Positions 17,646 through 25,981 are shown, counted from the stretch's first letter. The stretch: 64,000 nucleotides of DNA from Mongoliitalea daihaiensis (GCF_021596945.1 NZ_CP063779.1:4128001-4192000), one strand, 5' to 3'. Notes: generated from the sequence alone by a model not told the origin. Numbers and translations are program-made.

Positions 17646-18044
17646 GTAAAAGTACTGCTGATTAATAAGTTTTCTTGAAATCTACTGATTCCGAATTTAC
17701 TCCAATCTCTTTGGCTTTATATGAAACGAACCCAAAAACTTTCGGGTAAAAGTTGTGTAATTCAATAGGCAAATCTGCTAAATCTGCCTCTTCAAGGCAA
17801 AAAGCTTCCTTTCATTTCAACTAACCATATGTAAGTGTACCCATGTTTCTGATGGTTCTGCTCCTTCTGAATCATTTAAATGCTTTCAACTTCTAAACTT
17901 ATTTTTATTTAACAACTCCTCAGAGGATTCTTTTGCTTCCCAAGCTATGGAAATTCGCGAAATAGGTGGACAACAAAAAACCTTTGAAGTTTAAAAAACC
18001 TCAAAGGTTACATTTCCATGGATTCTATGCTTCCTGCCGGCCCC
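17646..18044. other. 399-bp convergent gap
   Basis: It holds the terminator of the minus-strand gene at its right end. The rest shows no gene; a 15-codon open frame (MEIREIGGQQKTFEV, from about 17947) is too short to support. Unlike other convergent gaps here, it has no heptamer array. Confidence 0.6.
17979..18009 (-). terminator. Intrinsic terminator of the release-factor-like gene
   Basis: AACCTTTGAxGTTT pairs with its complement across a short A/T loop (one mismatch), and on the minus strand is followed by TTTTTTG. It lies 35 bp after the stop of the 18045-18485 gene. The A-run on the other side gives it some plus-strand capacity as well. Confidence 0.85.
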
Positions 18045-18485
18045 TTAGATACTGTGCTTATCGAAGAACTCCCGTACGAAAGCTAGCAACTGATTGTCCG
18101 TTAATTTATCTGAATTCTCAACGGCAAACCATTTTTTAGCAAAAGCCTTATTTTCTTTAATTCTGTTCCTTAGTTGCTCTTTAGCTACACCTGGCCCAAA
18201 CAATAAAATATCATTGTATGCATGAATCTTATTTTCTAAGAGTTTAAAATACTCTTTAAGCTCATTCTGAGTGATGTTATGCTTTTTATGTTCATTGTTG
18301 GAAGCATGTTCAGGATTGGTGGTATACCAAGTAGTGTCATTCCCCTCCCCTTCCACTCTTTTCATACTTTCATGTGGAGAATCAACCGTTTCAATGAGCT
18401 CGGCTTTTCCATCTGCATACCCTATAAAATACGCAAACGAATGGTCCAACCATATTCCAACTTTTTCAATTTTCTTCTGTTCCAT
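18045..18485 (-). CDS. Release-factor-domain-like (BaeRF-type) protein
   Basis: The 146-residue protein opens with KVGIWLDHSFAYFIGYADG and has a C-terminal segment DILLFGPGVAKEQLRNRIKENKAF, a layout resembling the bacterial relatives of the archaeal/eukaryotic release factor domain 3 (translation-associated proteins). A His/Asn/Glu-rich spacer (about 55-75) joins the two. It is cytoplasmic and monocistronic, divergent from rluF, with its own terminator. The assignment rests on my recognition of the motifs; role in ribosome rescue or stress is unproven. Confidence 0.6.
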   Translation of the reverse strand: MEQKKIEKVGIWLDHSFAYFIGYADGKAELIETVDSPHESMKRVEGEGNDTTWYTTNPEHASNNEHKKHNITQNELKEYFKLLENKIHAYNDILLFGPGVAKEQLRNRIKENKAFAKKWFAVENSDKLTDNQLLAFVREFFDKHSI

Positions 18486-18562
18486 AGTTATTATTGGGTT
18501 TTGTTCATAGTCCCAATTTAGAACTTATTTCCTAATCTAAAAATCCTTGCTGAGTATTTCAG

Positions 18563-18570
18563 TATATTTG
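18563..18570 (+). promoter_or_regulatory. Candidate -7 promoter element for rluF
   Basis: TATATTTG fits the Bacteroidota TAnnTTTG -7 consensus exactly, 28 bp before the rluF ATG. The -33 element is not clear. Confidence 0.5.
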
Positions 18571-18598
18571 CGGAACATTACCCAGAGGCATTCTTTTC

Positions 18599-19330
18599 AT
18601 GACCGAATCAAACGCTACCCGCATCAATAAATACCTAAGTGAAATAGGCTTTTGCTCCAGAAGAGCTGCAGATAAACTCATTGAAGAAGGGCGTGTGACT
18701 ATTAATGGGAAAATCCCTGAAATGGGAACTAAGTTGATGCCTGGAGATATCGTAAAAGTAGATGGAAAAGCTGTCGGGAGTCCAAAGTCGTCACATGTGT
18801 ACATTGCTTTCAACAAACCCGTAGGAATCGTTTGTACTACGGACACCAAGGCTGAAAAAGATAATATCATCGATTACATACGGCATCCAGAGCGTATTTT
18901 TCCAATTGGAAGGTTGGATAAGCCCAGTGAAGGTTTGATTTTACTTACAAGTGACGGAGACATTGTCAACAAAATCTTGAGAGCTAAAAATAACCATGAA
19001 AAAGAATACATTGTCACTGTCAACCGCCCAATTTCTAAAGATTTCATTAAACGCATGAGTGAAGGAATTCCAATCTTGGGAACCATCACCAATCCATGCG
19101 AAGTGAAGCAGCTTTCCAAATTCAGATTTTCAATCATCTTAACTCAGGGATTAAACAGGCAAATCAGACGCATGTGTGAATACCTGGATTATGAAGTCAC
19201 ACAACTCCGAAGAATACGTATCATGCACATACACCTGGATTTGCCAGTTGGAAAATGGAGAGATCTTAGTCCTCGAGAAATGGCAATCTTAGAAGAAGCG
19301 ATTGCCGACTCCTCCAAAACATTTGAATAA
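18599..19330 (+). CDS. rluF: 23S rRNA pseudouridine(2604) synthase
   Basis: The 243-residue enzyme has an N-terminal S4 RNA-binding domain (7-54, RINKYLSEIGFCSRRAADKL) and a RsuA/RluF-type synthase domain with the catalytic Asp107 in GRLDKPSEGL. The block LTQGLNRQIRRMCEYL is typical of RluF, which converts U2604 in the 23S peptidyl-transferase region; RluB/RluE relatives differ there. Start is the ATG at 18599 after a good -7 element. A gene of unknown function follows after 27 bp and is probably co-transcribed. Confidence 0.92.
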   Translation: MTESNATRINKYLSEIGFCSRRAADKLIEEGRVTINGKIPEMGTKLMPGDIVKVDGKAVGSPKSSHVYIAFNKPVGIVCTTDTKAEKDNIIDYIRHPERIFPIGRLDKPSEGLILLTSDGDIVNKILRAKNNHEKEYIVTVNRPISKDFIKRMSEGIPILGTITNPCEVKQLSKFRFSIILTQGLNRQIRRMCEYLDYEVTQLRRIRIMHIHLDLPVGKWRDLSPREMAILEEAIADSSKTFE

Positions 19331-19357
19331 TTGAATACACGACAAACACTTGCATCC

Positions 19358-20122
19358 ATGCACTTGAAAACAGAAGACATTAGCAGATTAGAAATAGAAT
19401 ACGACTCAGGATTCATCCCTCCTCCATTTTCCCATATCTTTAAAATCAAATTGGGCTTTGGTAAAAAATTTATTGACACTCAACTGTATCTAGAATATAC
19501 CCACCGTGAAGATTTAACAGAAGAGGAAATCTTGGATGAAGGGTTTACCCTCAACGACGATTTCACCTATCAGGGGGAAATCCCACTGATATGGGAAGAA
19601 CCTATCAAATCACTCTACGCTAAAAGCAATTGGTCCAACAAAAAATTAAATGAAGAAGAGGGAGGCATCAAACTTTTGGTAAAAGATATTCATGGTAAAA
19701 TAGTCAGAACCATTCCTGCGAATCAACAAGACTGGATGATTCTAGCGCAGGATGTCATACAAGCAATTTATGAACTGAGTAAAAAAGAGGCTCCTCTAAA
19801 GATCAACTACCTGATTATAAATGATCAAACTAAAACTTCGATTGAAGTTCAAATGAAATTTTCTATTCGAACTGTGGACGTTTTAATCGATGGTAAACAA
19901 AAGACAGCAGACTGGGAAGAGACCAAGAAGCTACTTTCCAATGTTTTTACACCAGACTATGATTATGGTATAGCTAAAGAACAAAAACCAACCAAATCTG
20001 GAGAATATATTGAATGTGGAGATGGATTTTGGCATGATACGCAGAAAGGCTTGATCAATCTCGATCAAGATTATAATGCAGTTAAGCACATCCGAGAAGG
20101 ATTTCATCGACTCATTGAGTAG
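19358..20122 (+). CDS. Conserved hypothetical protein, 254 aa
   Basis: I do not recognise this protein. The ATG at 19358 (MHLKTEDISRLEIEYDSG) is preferred over a TTG at 19331 that directly abuts the rluF stop. It is soluble, acidic in its centre (HREDLTEEEILDEG), with alternating short strands, and ends with an aromatic patch ECGDGFWHDTQKG. No signal peptide or membrane segment is present. Close spacing to rluF suggests one transcript, ended by the strong terminator at 20178. Confidence 0.75.
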   Translation: MHLKTEDISRLEIEYDSGFIPPPFSHIFKIKLGFGKKFIDTQLYLEYTHREDLTEEEILDEGFTLNDDFTYQGEIPLIWEEPIKSLYAKSNWSNKKLNEEEGGIKLLVKDIHGKIVRTIPANQQDWMILAQDVIQAIYELSKKEAPLKINYLIINDQTKTSIEVQMKFSIRTVDVLIDGKQKTADWEETKKLLSNVFTPDYDYGIAKEQKPTKSGEYIECGDGFWHDTQKGLINLDQDYNAVKHIREGFHRLIE

Positions 20123-20177
20123 GCATTCCATTGCACATGTTACGTTTCCAACCTGAATTCAGGAGAAACACTTTTAT

Positions 20178-20213
20178 AAAGGTCAGATTTTAACCATAAA
20201 ATCTGACCTTTTT
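20178..20213 (+). terminator. Intrinsic terminator after rluF operon
   Basis: A perfect 15-bp stem (AAAGGTCAGATTTTA with its complement) with a 4-nt ACCA loop is followed by TTTTT. It is the strongest terminator in the window. Confidence 0.95.
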
Positions 20214-20368
20214 GTATTAATAGGAATAATGAGTTTGTATTCAACCCTAATTTTCATTATTTCAAATACAAATGGCAGTTATTAATTAATTTTTTAACCA
20301 TTAATCAAATTTTTTAATCAATTATCATTTTTTTTGGTTTAAATTTAAACCATAAAACCACCAACCGT

Positions 20369-21529
20369 ATGAAAAATTTATCTCGAAGAGCTTGGTTAAA
20401 GACGAGTGCACTAGGAATTGGAGCTATTTCTACACTTTCTAAGCTTCCATTACAGGCTGCATCCTCCAAATCAATCGATTACGTTAGTTTAGCGCGTGAG
20501 CTACCGCTCCCAGCGAATATGCAGGTACCTATGCGAGCCCGCTTATTAGCAAATGAAAATCCTTTCGGACCTTCCCCAAAAGCGCAGCAAGCAATCATGG
20601 ATTCCATCAGCCAAGGAAATCGCTATGGGCATTCAGATGCGCAATATTTGATAGAGATGATTGCCGAAAAAGAAGGGGTGAAACCTGCCAACATCATGTT
20701 AGGTCCTGGATCAACTGATTTATTGGAAAAAACAGCTATTGCCTTGTGTAGGCATGGAGGAAATGTAGTATCCGCGGACCCTTCTTATTTGTCTTTGGTA
20801 AACACAGCGAAGGCAGTTGGAGCGACTTGGAAAGCTGTCCCTCTGACACTCGATCAAAGCCATGATCTCGATGGAATTGCGCAATCTATGGATAAAGAAA
20901 CCAAGCTAGTCTACATCTGTAATCCCAATAATCCAATGGGATCCATTACTAATTTTGAAGCAGTCAAAAGCTTCTGTAAGAATAATGCTCCCAAAGCACC
21001 TATTTTTGTAGACGAAGCATATTTGGAATTTTTAGATAATCCACAGGAAAAAAGTGCTGTCAATTTAGTCGCCGAAGGACACGATGTAATTGTTGCTCGT
21101 ACATTCTCCAAAATCCATGGAATGGCTGGCTTACGAATCGGCTACATGGTAGCTACAGAAGCACGAATCAAGTCTGTAACAGATATGGTCAGAAGTACAA
21201 TGGGGCTATGCATCACTTCACTCAAAGGAGCCATCGCAAGTTTTCAAGATGAAGCATTCATTGCAGAATGCAGATCTCTGAATAAATCCTCCAAGGAATT
21301 CACTTCTGAACAAATTCATTCGCTCGGATACCAAGAAATCCCATCCCACACGAGTTTTATGATTTTCCCGATACGTACAAGCGCAGATACTTTTGCCAAA
21401 TCTATGCTTGCACAAGGTGTCGGCATTCGTATGTACGCCATTGAAAATCAGCCTTGGTGCCGTGTAAGCATGGGAACTATGGAAGAAATGAACTATTTCA
21501 TAGATGCACTTAAAGTTACAGAAGGCTGA
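20369..21529 (+). CDS. Tat-exported class I/II aminotransferase (HisC-like)
   Basis: The 386-residue protein begins with a twin-arginine signal (SRRAWLK at 5-11, then a hydrophobic run to about 30, AAS), followed by a fold type I PLP aminotransferase domain most like histidinol-phosphate aminotransferase: GPGSTDLLE, CNPNNPMGS (Asn187/188), VDEAY with Asp215, and the PLP lysine Lys248 in RTFSKIHGMAGLRIGY. Export of a folded, cofactor-loaded enzyme fits the Tat route. It is preceded by an AT-rich 150-bp leader and followed by an AEC carrier 55 bp downstream. The amino-acid substrate is unknown, and a true HisC role is unlikely given the export signal. Confidence 0.87.
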   Translation: MKNLSRRAWLKTSALGIGAISTLSKLPLQAASSKSIDYVSLARELPLPANMQVPMRARLLANENPFGPSPKAQQAIMDSISQGNRYGHSDAQYLIEMIAEKEGVKPANIMLGPGSTDLLEKTAIALCRHGGNVVSADPSYLSLVNTAKAVGATWKAVPLTLDQSHDLDGIAQSMDKETKLVYICNPNNPMGSITNFEAVKSFCKNNAPKAPIFVDEAYLEFLDNPQEKSAVNLVAEGHDVIVARTFSKIHGMAGLRIGYMVATEARIKSVTDMVRSTMGLCITSLKGAIASFQDEAFIAECRSLNKSSKEFTSEQIHSLGYQEIPSHTSFMIFPIRTSADTFAKSMLAQGVGIRMYAIENQPWCRVSMGTMEEMNYFIDALKVTEG

Positions 21530-21584
21530 TTAACCAAACCCAAAATAACCTTTTGAATTGACTTAACTATCTGACGTTTACCAC

Positions 21585-22691
21585 ATGAATCCAGCAATTC
21601 AGAAGACACTTGCATTTCTTCTTTTACTACTAATCGGTTTTTTCCTACGCGCTAAGTTTCAATCTCAAGAGCAGCAAAAAGGACTGAAAACCATCATTCT
21701 TACAATAGCACTACCCGCTATCATCTTTGTTGCTTTGCTTAAAGCCGAAATCTCACAGGAACTACTTTGGCTCCCTGTTTTAGCACTTGGCTTTAATTTC
21801 ATCTTATTCTTTGCACTTCAACACATCTTACCTTGGTATGGAATTGAAAAAGGCTCTCCTAATTACCGAACCTATTTACTATTGTTCCCTTCACTCGCCC
21901 CTGGACTTTCTTGTTTCCCTTTCCTGATTGAATATCTTGGAGATGAAGCACTGGCATGGGGGGCATTAGCGGATATTGGAAACAAATTCTTTGTTTTAAT
22001 TTTTGCTTATATGGTGGCCATTCACTGGTTTTTCAAAATACATCCTACTTTGGAAGGGAACAGCCGGGGTAAAATCAAATCACTTTTAGTCAGTTTGATC
22101 AACGAACCCATCAATTTGGTGATAGTATTTGCACTTACCTTACTTGCTTTTGGAATTCGTATGGAAAATCTCCCCCCCTTTCTATCGAGCACCATTAGCA
22201 GCTTGAGCAATCTAATGACTCCTTTGGTACTTCTGTATATTGGAATAGCAGTTGTGTTTAATTGGGCTCAACTAAAAAAAATAGTTAACCTGCTACTCCT
22301 TCGCTCAGGTCTGACATTTATGCTTAGTGGTTTGTTGATTTTGTTAGTCCCAGGGTTATCATATATTGCTATACTCTTAATTGTAGTCTTCCCACAAAGT
22401 GCTATTAGTTTTTGGCCATATGCACACATGTCAGCTATCCAATCAATGGAGCGCTTATCTAGCCAAGGAAACAAAAAAACATTTGATTTAGAATTGGGAG
22501 TCAATATCCTAGCATTATCTCTTCCTTTTGCCACAGGCGTTATGCTCTCGGTTTTTTCATTTGGAGAAACATTCACATCTCCCAATCTTCTAATAAGCCT
22601 TGGAATTGCGCTGGTAAGTATCAGTGCCATCAAACCCACCTATACTAAAATCTCTGAATCGTTTTTAAAACCGGTATTCAAGAAAGACTAG
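21585..22691 (+). CDS. AEC (auxin efflux carrier) family permease
   Basis: The 368-residue integral membrane protein has about ten hydrophobic segments in two halves, as in the AEC/bile-acid:sodium fold. Landmarks are LPAIIFVALLKAEIS in the first half and FPQSAISFWPYAH in the second. Such carriers export or import organic anions, amino acids or malate. It follows the aminotransferase by 55 bp and may move its substrate or product. Its TAG stop overlaps the stop of the convergent regulator gene in a shared CTAG. Confidence 0.8.
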   Translation: MNPAIQKTLAFLLLLLIGFFLRAKFQSQEQQKGLKTIILTIALPAIIFVALLKAEISQELLWLPVLALGFNFILFFALQHILPWYGIEKGSPNYRTYLLLFPSLAPGLSCFPFLIEYLGDEALAWGALADIGNKFFVLIFAYMVAIHWFFKIHPTLEGNSRGKIKSLLVSLINEPINLVIVFALTLLAFGIRMENLPPFLSSTISSLSNLMTPLVLLYIGIAVVFNWAQLKKIVNLLLLRSGLTFMLSGLLILLVPGLSYIAILLIVVFPQSAISFWPYAHMSAIQSMERLSSQGNKKTFDLELGVNILALSLPFATGVMLSVFSFGETFTSPNLLISLGIALVSISAIKPTYTKISESFLKPVFKKD

Positions 22692-23458
22692 TACTTAAGC
22701 CTTAAAATTTCGGATTTTAAATCAAGGATCATCTGCGATATATCTTCCAACGTCGCAGGCTGTGCTTTATCTTTGGGACTTGGGAAATCAGTACTGATAT
22801 ACGCTTTTGCTTCCCATATCTCTAACACATCTTCTCCTTTGACCTCATAGGGTTTGTAATGCTCATTATCTGAAACCAAAAACAGCTTCCCGTTCTCTTC
22901 TAGATAATTAAAAACCCGCTTGTAAACTACACCTTCTGTAACCGTCACCAGGACATACGTCTTACCGCTTTTGATTTGTGTCAATTGTTCTACATAACTA
23001 CCAATCACCACAGTACCTGACACTAATGGAAGCATACTATCCCCGCTGAGCTCAAATGCCCGATAAGTTGCATGCGTAGAAAGATTGGGGAGCGAAAACT
23101 GCGGGAGGCTTTCGACAAACTCGGGATCAGCAAAACCATTCAGATATCCGGCCGATGCTTTTTGAGGAACCATGGGAATTTGCTCTCTGTCTTCACTGTC
23201 CACAGTAATGGCTAGCACTTTGATTTGTTTGGATTGCTGTGCCTTTCTACCCAATGCTTGAATATCATGATACAGGAGCTCATCAACAGAAGACTGAAAT
23301 AGTCCGGCCAAAACCCCCAAAGTTTGCAGCTTAGGTTCGGATCTCCCATCCTCATATGCGGAAATCATGGTCCGTTGTAAGCCAAGCTTATCTGCTAATT
23401 CTGCTTGAGTCATTTGAGAAGCAGTCCGAAGATGCTTCAGGTTTTTGGCTAGTACCAT
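22688..23458 (-). CDS. HTH (XRE) regulator with S24 LexA/CI-like autoprotease domain
   Basis: The 256-residue protein has an XRE helix-turn-helix (about 4-60, MTQAELADKLGLQRTMISAYE) and a C-terminal S24 peptidase domain with cleavage site Ala103-Gly104 (KASAGYL), catalytic Ser141 (GDSMLP) and Lys180 (VVYKRVF). This is the layout of CI-type repressors that self-cleave on a RecA or other signal. A 3-bp gap separates it from the upstream 85-aa gene, so the two form an operon. No phage genes surround it, so it looks like a chromosomal regulator rather than a prophage remnant. The intact triad predicts active self-cleavage. Confidence 0.9.
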   Translation of the reverse strand: MVLAKNLKHLRTASQMTQAELADKLGLQRTMISAYEDGRSEPKLQTLGVLAGLFQSSVDELLYHDIQALGRKAQQSKQIKVLAITVDSEDREQIPMVPQKASAGYLNGFADPEFVESLPQFSLPNLSTHATYRAFELSGDSMLPLVSGTVVIGSYVEQLTQIKSGKTYVLVTVTEGVVYKRVFNYLEENGKLFLVSDNEHYKPYEVKGEDVLEIWEAKAYISTDFPSPKDKAQPATLEDISQMILDLKSEILRLKY

Positions 23459-23461
23459 CGC

Positions 23462-23719
23462 TTAGGCTGAGTAAAGGTAAAACTGATGATCGTCTTTAAC
23501 GTGGTTCGTTATCGAGAAATGCTGACTATTCTCCAGTTGCAGCATGCGTTGATGCATACGCTTGGTGATTTCTTCTATAATCTCACCAACTGGCTTTGGC
23601 TCCTGAGTCAGCAAATAACCGTACATAGGTACCTGCTCATCTTGAAAGGTGAATTTTACCTGACACTTTCCCGAAGGCAGCTCTTTTTGCGTAATAATAA
23701 TTTTTTCTTCCAATTCCAT
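23462..23719 (-). CDS. Small hypothetical protein co-transcribed with the S24 regulator
   Basis: The 85-residue product (MELEEKIIITQKELPSGK...) is soluble, with an N-terminal strand-rich half and a helix near 45-65 (VGEIIEEITKRMHQRML). I do not recognise the family. It is the first gene of a two-gene unit, 3 bp before the HTH/S24 regulator, and faces ssb across a 427-bp gap. It may be an effector or partner of the regulator. Confidence 0.72.
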   Translation of the reverse strand: MELEEKIIITQKELPSGKCQVKFTFQDEQVPMYGYLLTQEPKPVGEIIEEITKRMHQRMLQLENSQHFSITNHVKDDHQFYLYSA

Positions 23720-24146
23720 AGCTCTTGTGAATTAACAATAGCTAATATACGAATGTTGGAAATAACAACATACAAATGATGGTATTTTTAACACTATTGT
23801 GACATTTAATGTCTTGCTTTAATATAAATATGCATTATTCAGGAAATTCCACGAATCCTGTGATGAATTATCTAGTCTAGGCTTATACTTCTTATCAAAT
23901 GCGCGATCAACATTCTGCTCTCATTTTTTAAGGTGTGCATCCCAATATCATCAGGTTTATATCACCTTCTTTACAATACTCATCCAACAATTAATATCCT
24001 AGCCTCACCACTGTTTTTCATTTCAAGTTTCGATTCAATAAGTATTTATAAACGATTATAAACGTTTCAAACACGACTTGATCCAACTATTTTCTTGAAA
24101 TTCCCATCGATAAATACTCAACCAAACATTTAACCAAAACAAAACT
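23720..24146. other. 427-bp divergent regulatory gap between regulator operon and ssb
   Basis: No gene is present. It holds an inverted repeat near the left end (23753-23771), an AT-rich centre and AAACGATTATAAACGTTT-like short repeats near 24050-24068. Promoters for both flanking units must lie here, but I see no strong consensus for ssb. Confidence 0.55.
23753..23771. promoter_or_regulatory. Candidate operator palindrome for the S24 regulator
   Basis: ATGTTG and CAACAT form an inverted repeat with a 7-nt spacer. On the minus strand it lies between TTTG (23774-23777, possible -33) and TATATTAG (23741-23748, possible -7), a typical repressor position. It is 34 bp upstream of the operon's first start codon. 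The assignment is inference. Confidence 0.35.
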
Positions 24147-24491
24147 ATGAGCAGTATCAGAAACAAGGTGCAGCTGATCGGGAGATTGGGCACCAAACCA
24201 GAACTGAAGGAATTTGAATCTGGGAAGAAAAAAGTGTCATTTAGCTTAGCTACAAACGAGTACTACTACAACAAAGCAGGCGAGCGGGTAGAAGAAACCA
24301 CCTGGCACAACTTAGCAGCTTGGGATAAAACGGCCGAAAACCTTTCAAAGCTCCTAGATAAGGGTGCTGAGATTGCTATCGAGGGAAAAATCACTAACCG
24401 CTCTTATGAAGACAAAGACGGCGTCAAAAAATACCTCACAGAAATCATCATTGATGAGTTTGTGCTTTTTGGCGAGAAGGTAACACAGTAA
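24147..24491 (+). CDS. ssb: Single-stranded DNA-binding protein, short form
   Basis: The 114-residue protein is a complete OB fold (MSSIRNKVQLIGRLGTKPE, FSLATNEYY, ETTWHNLAAW, IEGKITNRSYEDKDG). It ends right after the fold (LFGEKVTQ) and has neither the flexible linker nor the acidic DDDIPF-type tip through which housekeeping SSBs recruit repair and replication partners. It may therefore be an accessory SSB. It is divergent from the S24 regulator operon, which suggests, but does not show, damage-linked control. Confidence 0.92.
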   Translation: MSSIRNKVQLIGRLGTKPELKEFESGKKKVSFSLATNEYYYNKAGERVEETTWHNLAAWDKTAENLSKLLDKGAEIAIEGKITNRSYEDKDGVKKYLTEIIIDEFVLFGEKVTQ

Positions 24492-24500
24492 CAAACACTT

Positions 24501-24549
24501 GGGAAGCTGCTTCTTTTTTATAATTTTTTGTCAAAATCTGCAGCTTCCC
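24501..24549 (+). terminator. Possible terminator after ssb
   Basis: GGGAAGCTGC and GCAGCTTCCC form a perfect 10-bp stem around a 29-nt T/A-rich loop. No T-tract follows immediately, so it may instead act as an RNA-stabilising or bidirectional hairpin. Confidence 0.45.
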
Positions 24550-24603
24550 ACTATTTAGCATGCTCATTTTTTTTTTAATCAAACAATTCCGCCCAATTAT
24601 CAG

Positions 24604-24611
24604 TATTTTTG
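24604..24611 (+). promoter_or_regulatory. Candidate -7 promoter element for pfkA
   Basis: TATTTTTG matches TAnnTTTG and lies 21 bp before the pfkA ATG. Confidence 0.45.
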
Positions 24612-24632
24612 CAGGGACTAACCTATTAAACA

Positions 24633-25607
24633 ATGAAAAAAATAGCTGTTTTCACATCTGGTGGTGACGCTCCTGGAATGAATGCTTGTATCCGTGCAGT
24701 CGTCAGAACATCAATTTTTCACGGTTTGGAAATCTATGGTATCAATTATGGATATGATGGCATGATCAATGGAAATATCAAACGCATGCATTCTTATTCC
24801 GTCAGCAATATCATCCAACGTGGTGGAACGATTTTAAAGTCCGCAAGAAGCGAGGAGTTTAGAACTCCAGAAGGAAGAAAAAAAGCATATGACAAACTTC
24901 AAGAGTTTGGAATAGAGGGTATCGTAGCCATCGGAGGTGACGGCACATTCACTGGTGCTAAAACTTTCTTTGAAGAATATGGAATACCAACTATTGGTTG
25001 TCCTGGAACTATCGATAATGATATTTATGGTACTGACTACACCATTGGTTTTGATACTGCAGTAAATACAGCATTAGAGGCGATAGATAAAATCAGGGAT
25101 ACCGCCGCAGCACATGATCGGATTTTCTTTATTGAAGTTATGGGCAGAGATTCAGGATACATAGCTGTAGAATCAGGAATTGGAGGTGGTGCCGAATTTG
25201 TAATGGTCCCAGAAACAAAAACAGACATAAGTAAAGTTGTAAAATCTCTGAAAAATCTACGCAAAAGCAAATCCTCAAGCATCATCGTTGTAGCAGAAGG
25301 AGATGAGGAAGGAGGAGGAGAAGAAATTATGCAGAAAGTGGAAGAAAAGTTAAAAGATTCAGATAAAGAATTTAAAGTTACCACTTTAGGGCATATTCAA
25401 CGCGGCGGAAGCCCTACTGCTAGAGACCGCGTATTGGCTTCCCGCTGTGGTATGGCAGCGGTGGAGGGATTGCTACACGGTGAAAAAAATTGCATGGCAG
25501 GAGTTGTCAATGGCGATGTCGTTTACACCCCTTTTGCAGATTGTATCGGCAAAACAAAACCTCTTAATGAGGATCATTTACGTCTAATAGAAATCTTAAG
25601 TATTTAA
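24633..25607 (+). CDS. pfkA: ATP-dependent 6-phosphofructokinase
   Basis: The 324-residue enzyme phosphorylates fructose 6-phosphate in glycolysis. It has the ATP site FTSGGDAPGMNACIRAV (7-23) and GGDGTFTGA (101-109; the second Gly after Asp marks ATP rather than pyrophosphate use), and the catalytic PGTIDNDIYGTD with Asp128. Length fits the bacterial homotetrameric type. A small membrane-anchored protein starts 2 bp after its stop. Confidence 0.97.
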   Translation: MKKIAVFTSGGDAPGMNACIRAVVRTSIFHGLEIYGINYGYDGMINGNIKRMHSYSVSNIIQRGGTILKSARSEEFRTPEGRKKAYDKLQEFGIEGIVAIGGDGTFTGAKTFFEEYGIPTIGCPGTIDNDIYGTDYTIGFDTAVNTALEAIDKIRDTAAAHDRIFFIEVMGRDSGYIAVESGIGGGAEFVMVPETKTDISKVVKSLKNLRKSKSSSIIVVAEGDEEGGGEEIMQKVEEKLKDSDKEFKVTTLGHIQRGGSPTARDRVLASRCGMAAVEGLLHGEKNCMAGVVNGDVVYTPFADCIGKTKPLNEDHLRLIEILSI

Positions 25608-25609
25608 AC

Positions 25610-25981
25610 ATGGGATATATTCCTTTCTTCCTCACACTTGGAGGATTCATCATGCTGTTTTTTATTGTTGTAAACAGTACATTTAAAAACAAAAAACAAC
25701 GACTAGTCTGGCTTTCTGGCCAGGTTTTTACCATTATGTACTCCTTGGATAACACGCTGACTCAACCAACATCTGAAAAATTGGATGAAGTGCATGTAGC
25801 GATCGAAAGCTTCAGAAGACACAAGGAAGACCTGAAGAAAGCAAATCCTGAAGTATTTGAAAACGAACTACTGCCAACTATTAAAAGCCTTAAATTGGCA
25901 AAAGCAGCATATAATCAATTATTGGAAGAAAAGCCGTACAGCTTTATAGCAAAAATTATGGGACATCAACCGTTGAGTTGA
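25610..25981 (+). CDS. Small membrane-anchored protein downstream of pfkA
   Basis: The 123-residue product has one N-terminal membrane segment (about 3-23, IPFFLTLGGFIMLFFIVV), a basic stretch (KNKKQRL) that should face the cytoplasm, and a helical, charged C-terminal part (DEVHVAIESFRRHKEDLKK). The start is 2 bp after the pfkA stop. Its last 16 bp overlap the 3' end of convergent miaA. The family is unknown to me; it resembles LemA-type anchored helical proteins only in general shape. Confidence 0.72.
   Translation: MGYIPFFLTLGGFIMLFFIVVNSTFKNKKQRLVWLSGQVFTIMYSLDNTLTQPTSEKLDEVHVAIESFRRHKEDLKKANPEVFENELLPTIKSLKLAKAAYNQLLEEKPYSFIAKIMGHQPLS

Noticed and set aside
17947-17994. A 15-codon frame MEIREIGGQQKTFEV in a convergent gap
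   Set aside because: Too short, ends inside the terminator hairpin of the opposite gene, and no supporting context.
22688-24491. A prophage suggested by the CI-like repressor and SSB
   Set aside because: There is no integrase, structural or lysis gene nearby, and flanking genes are core metabolism.
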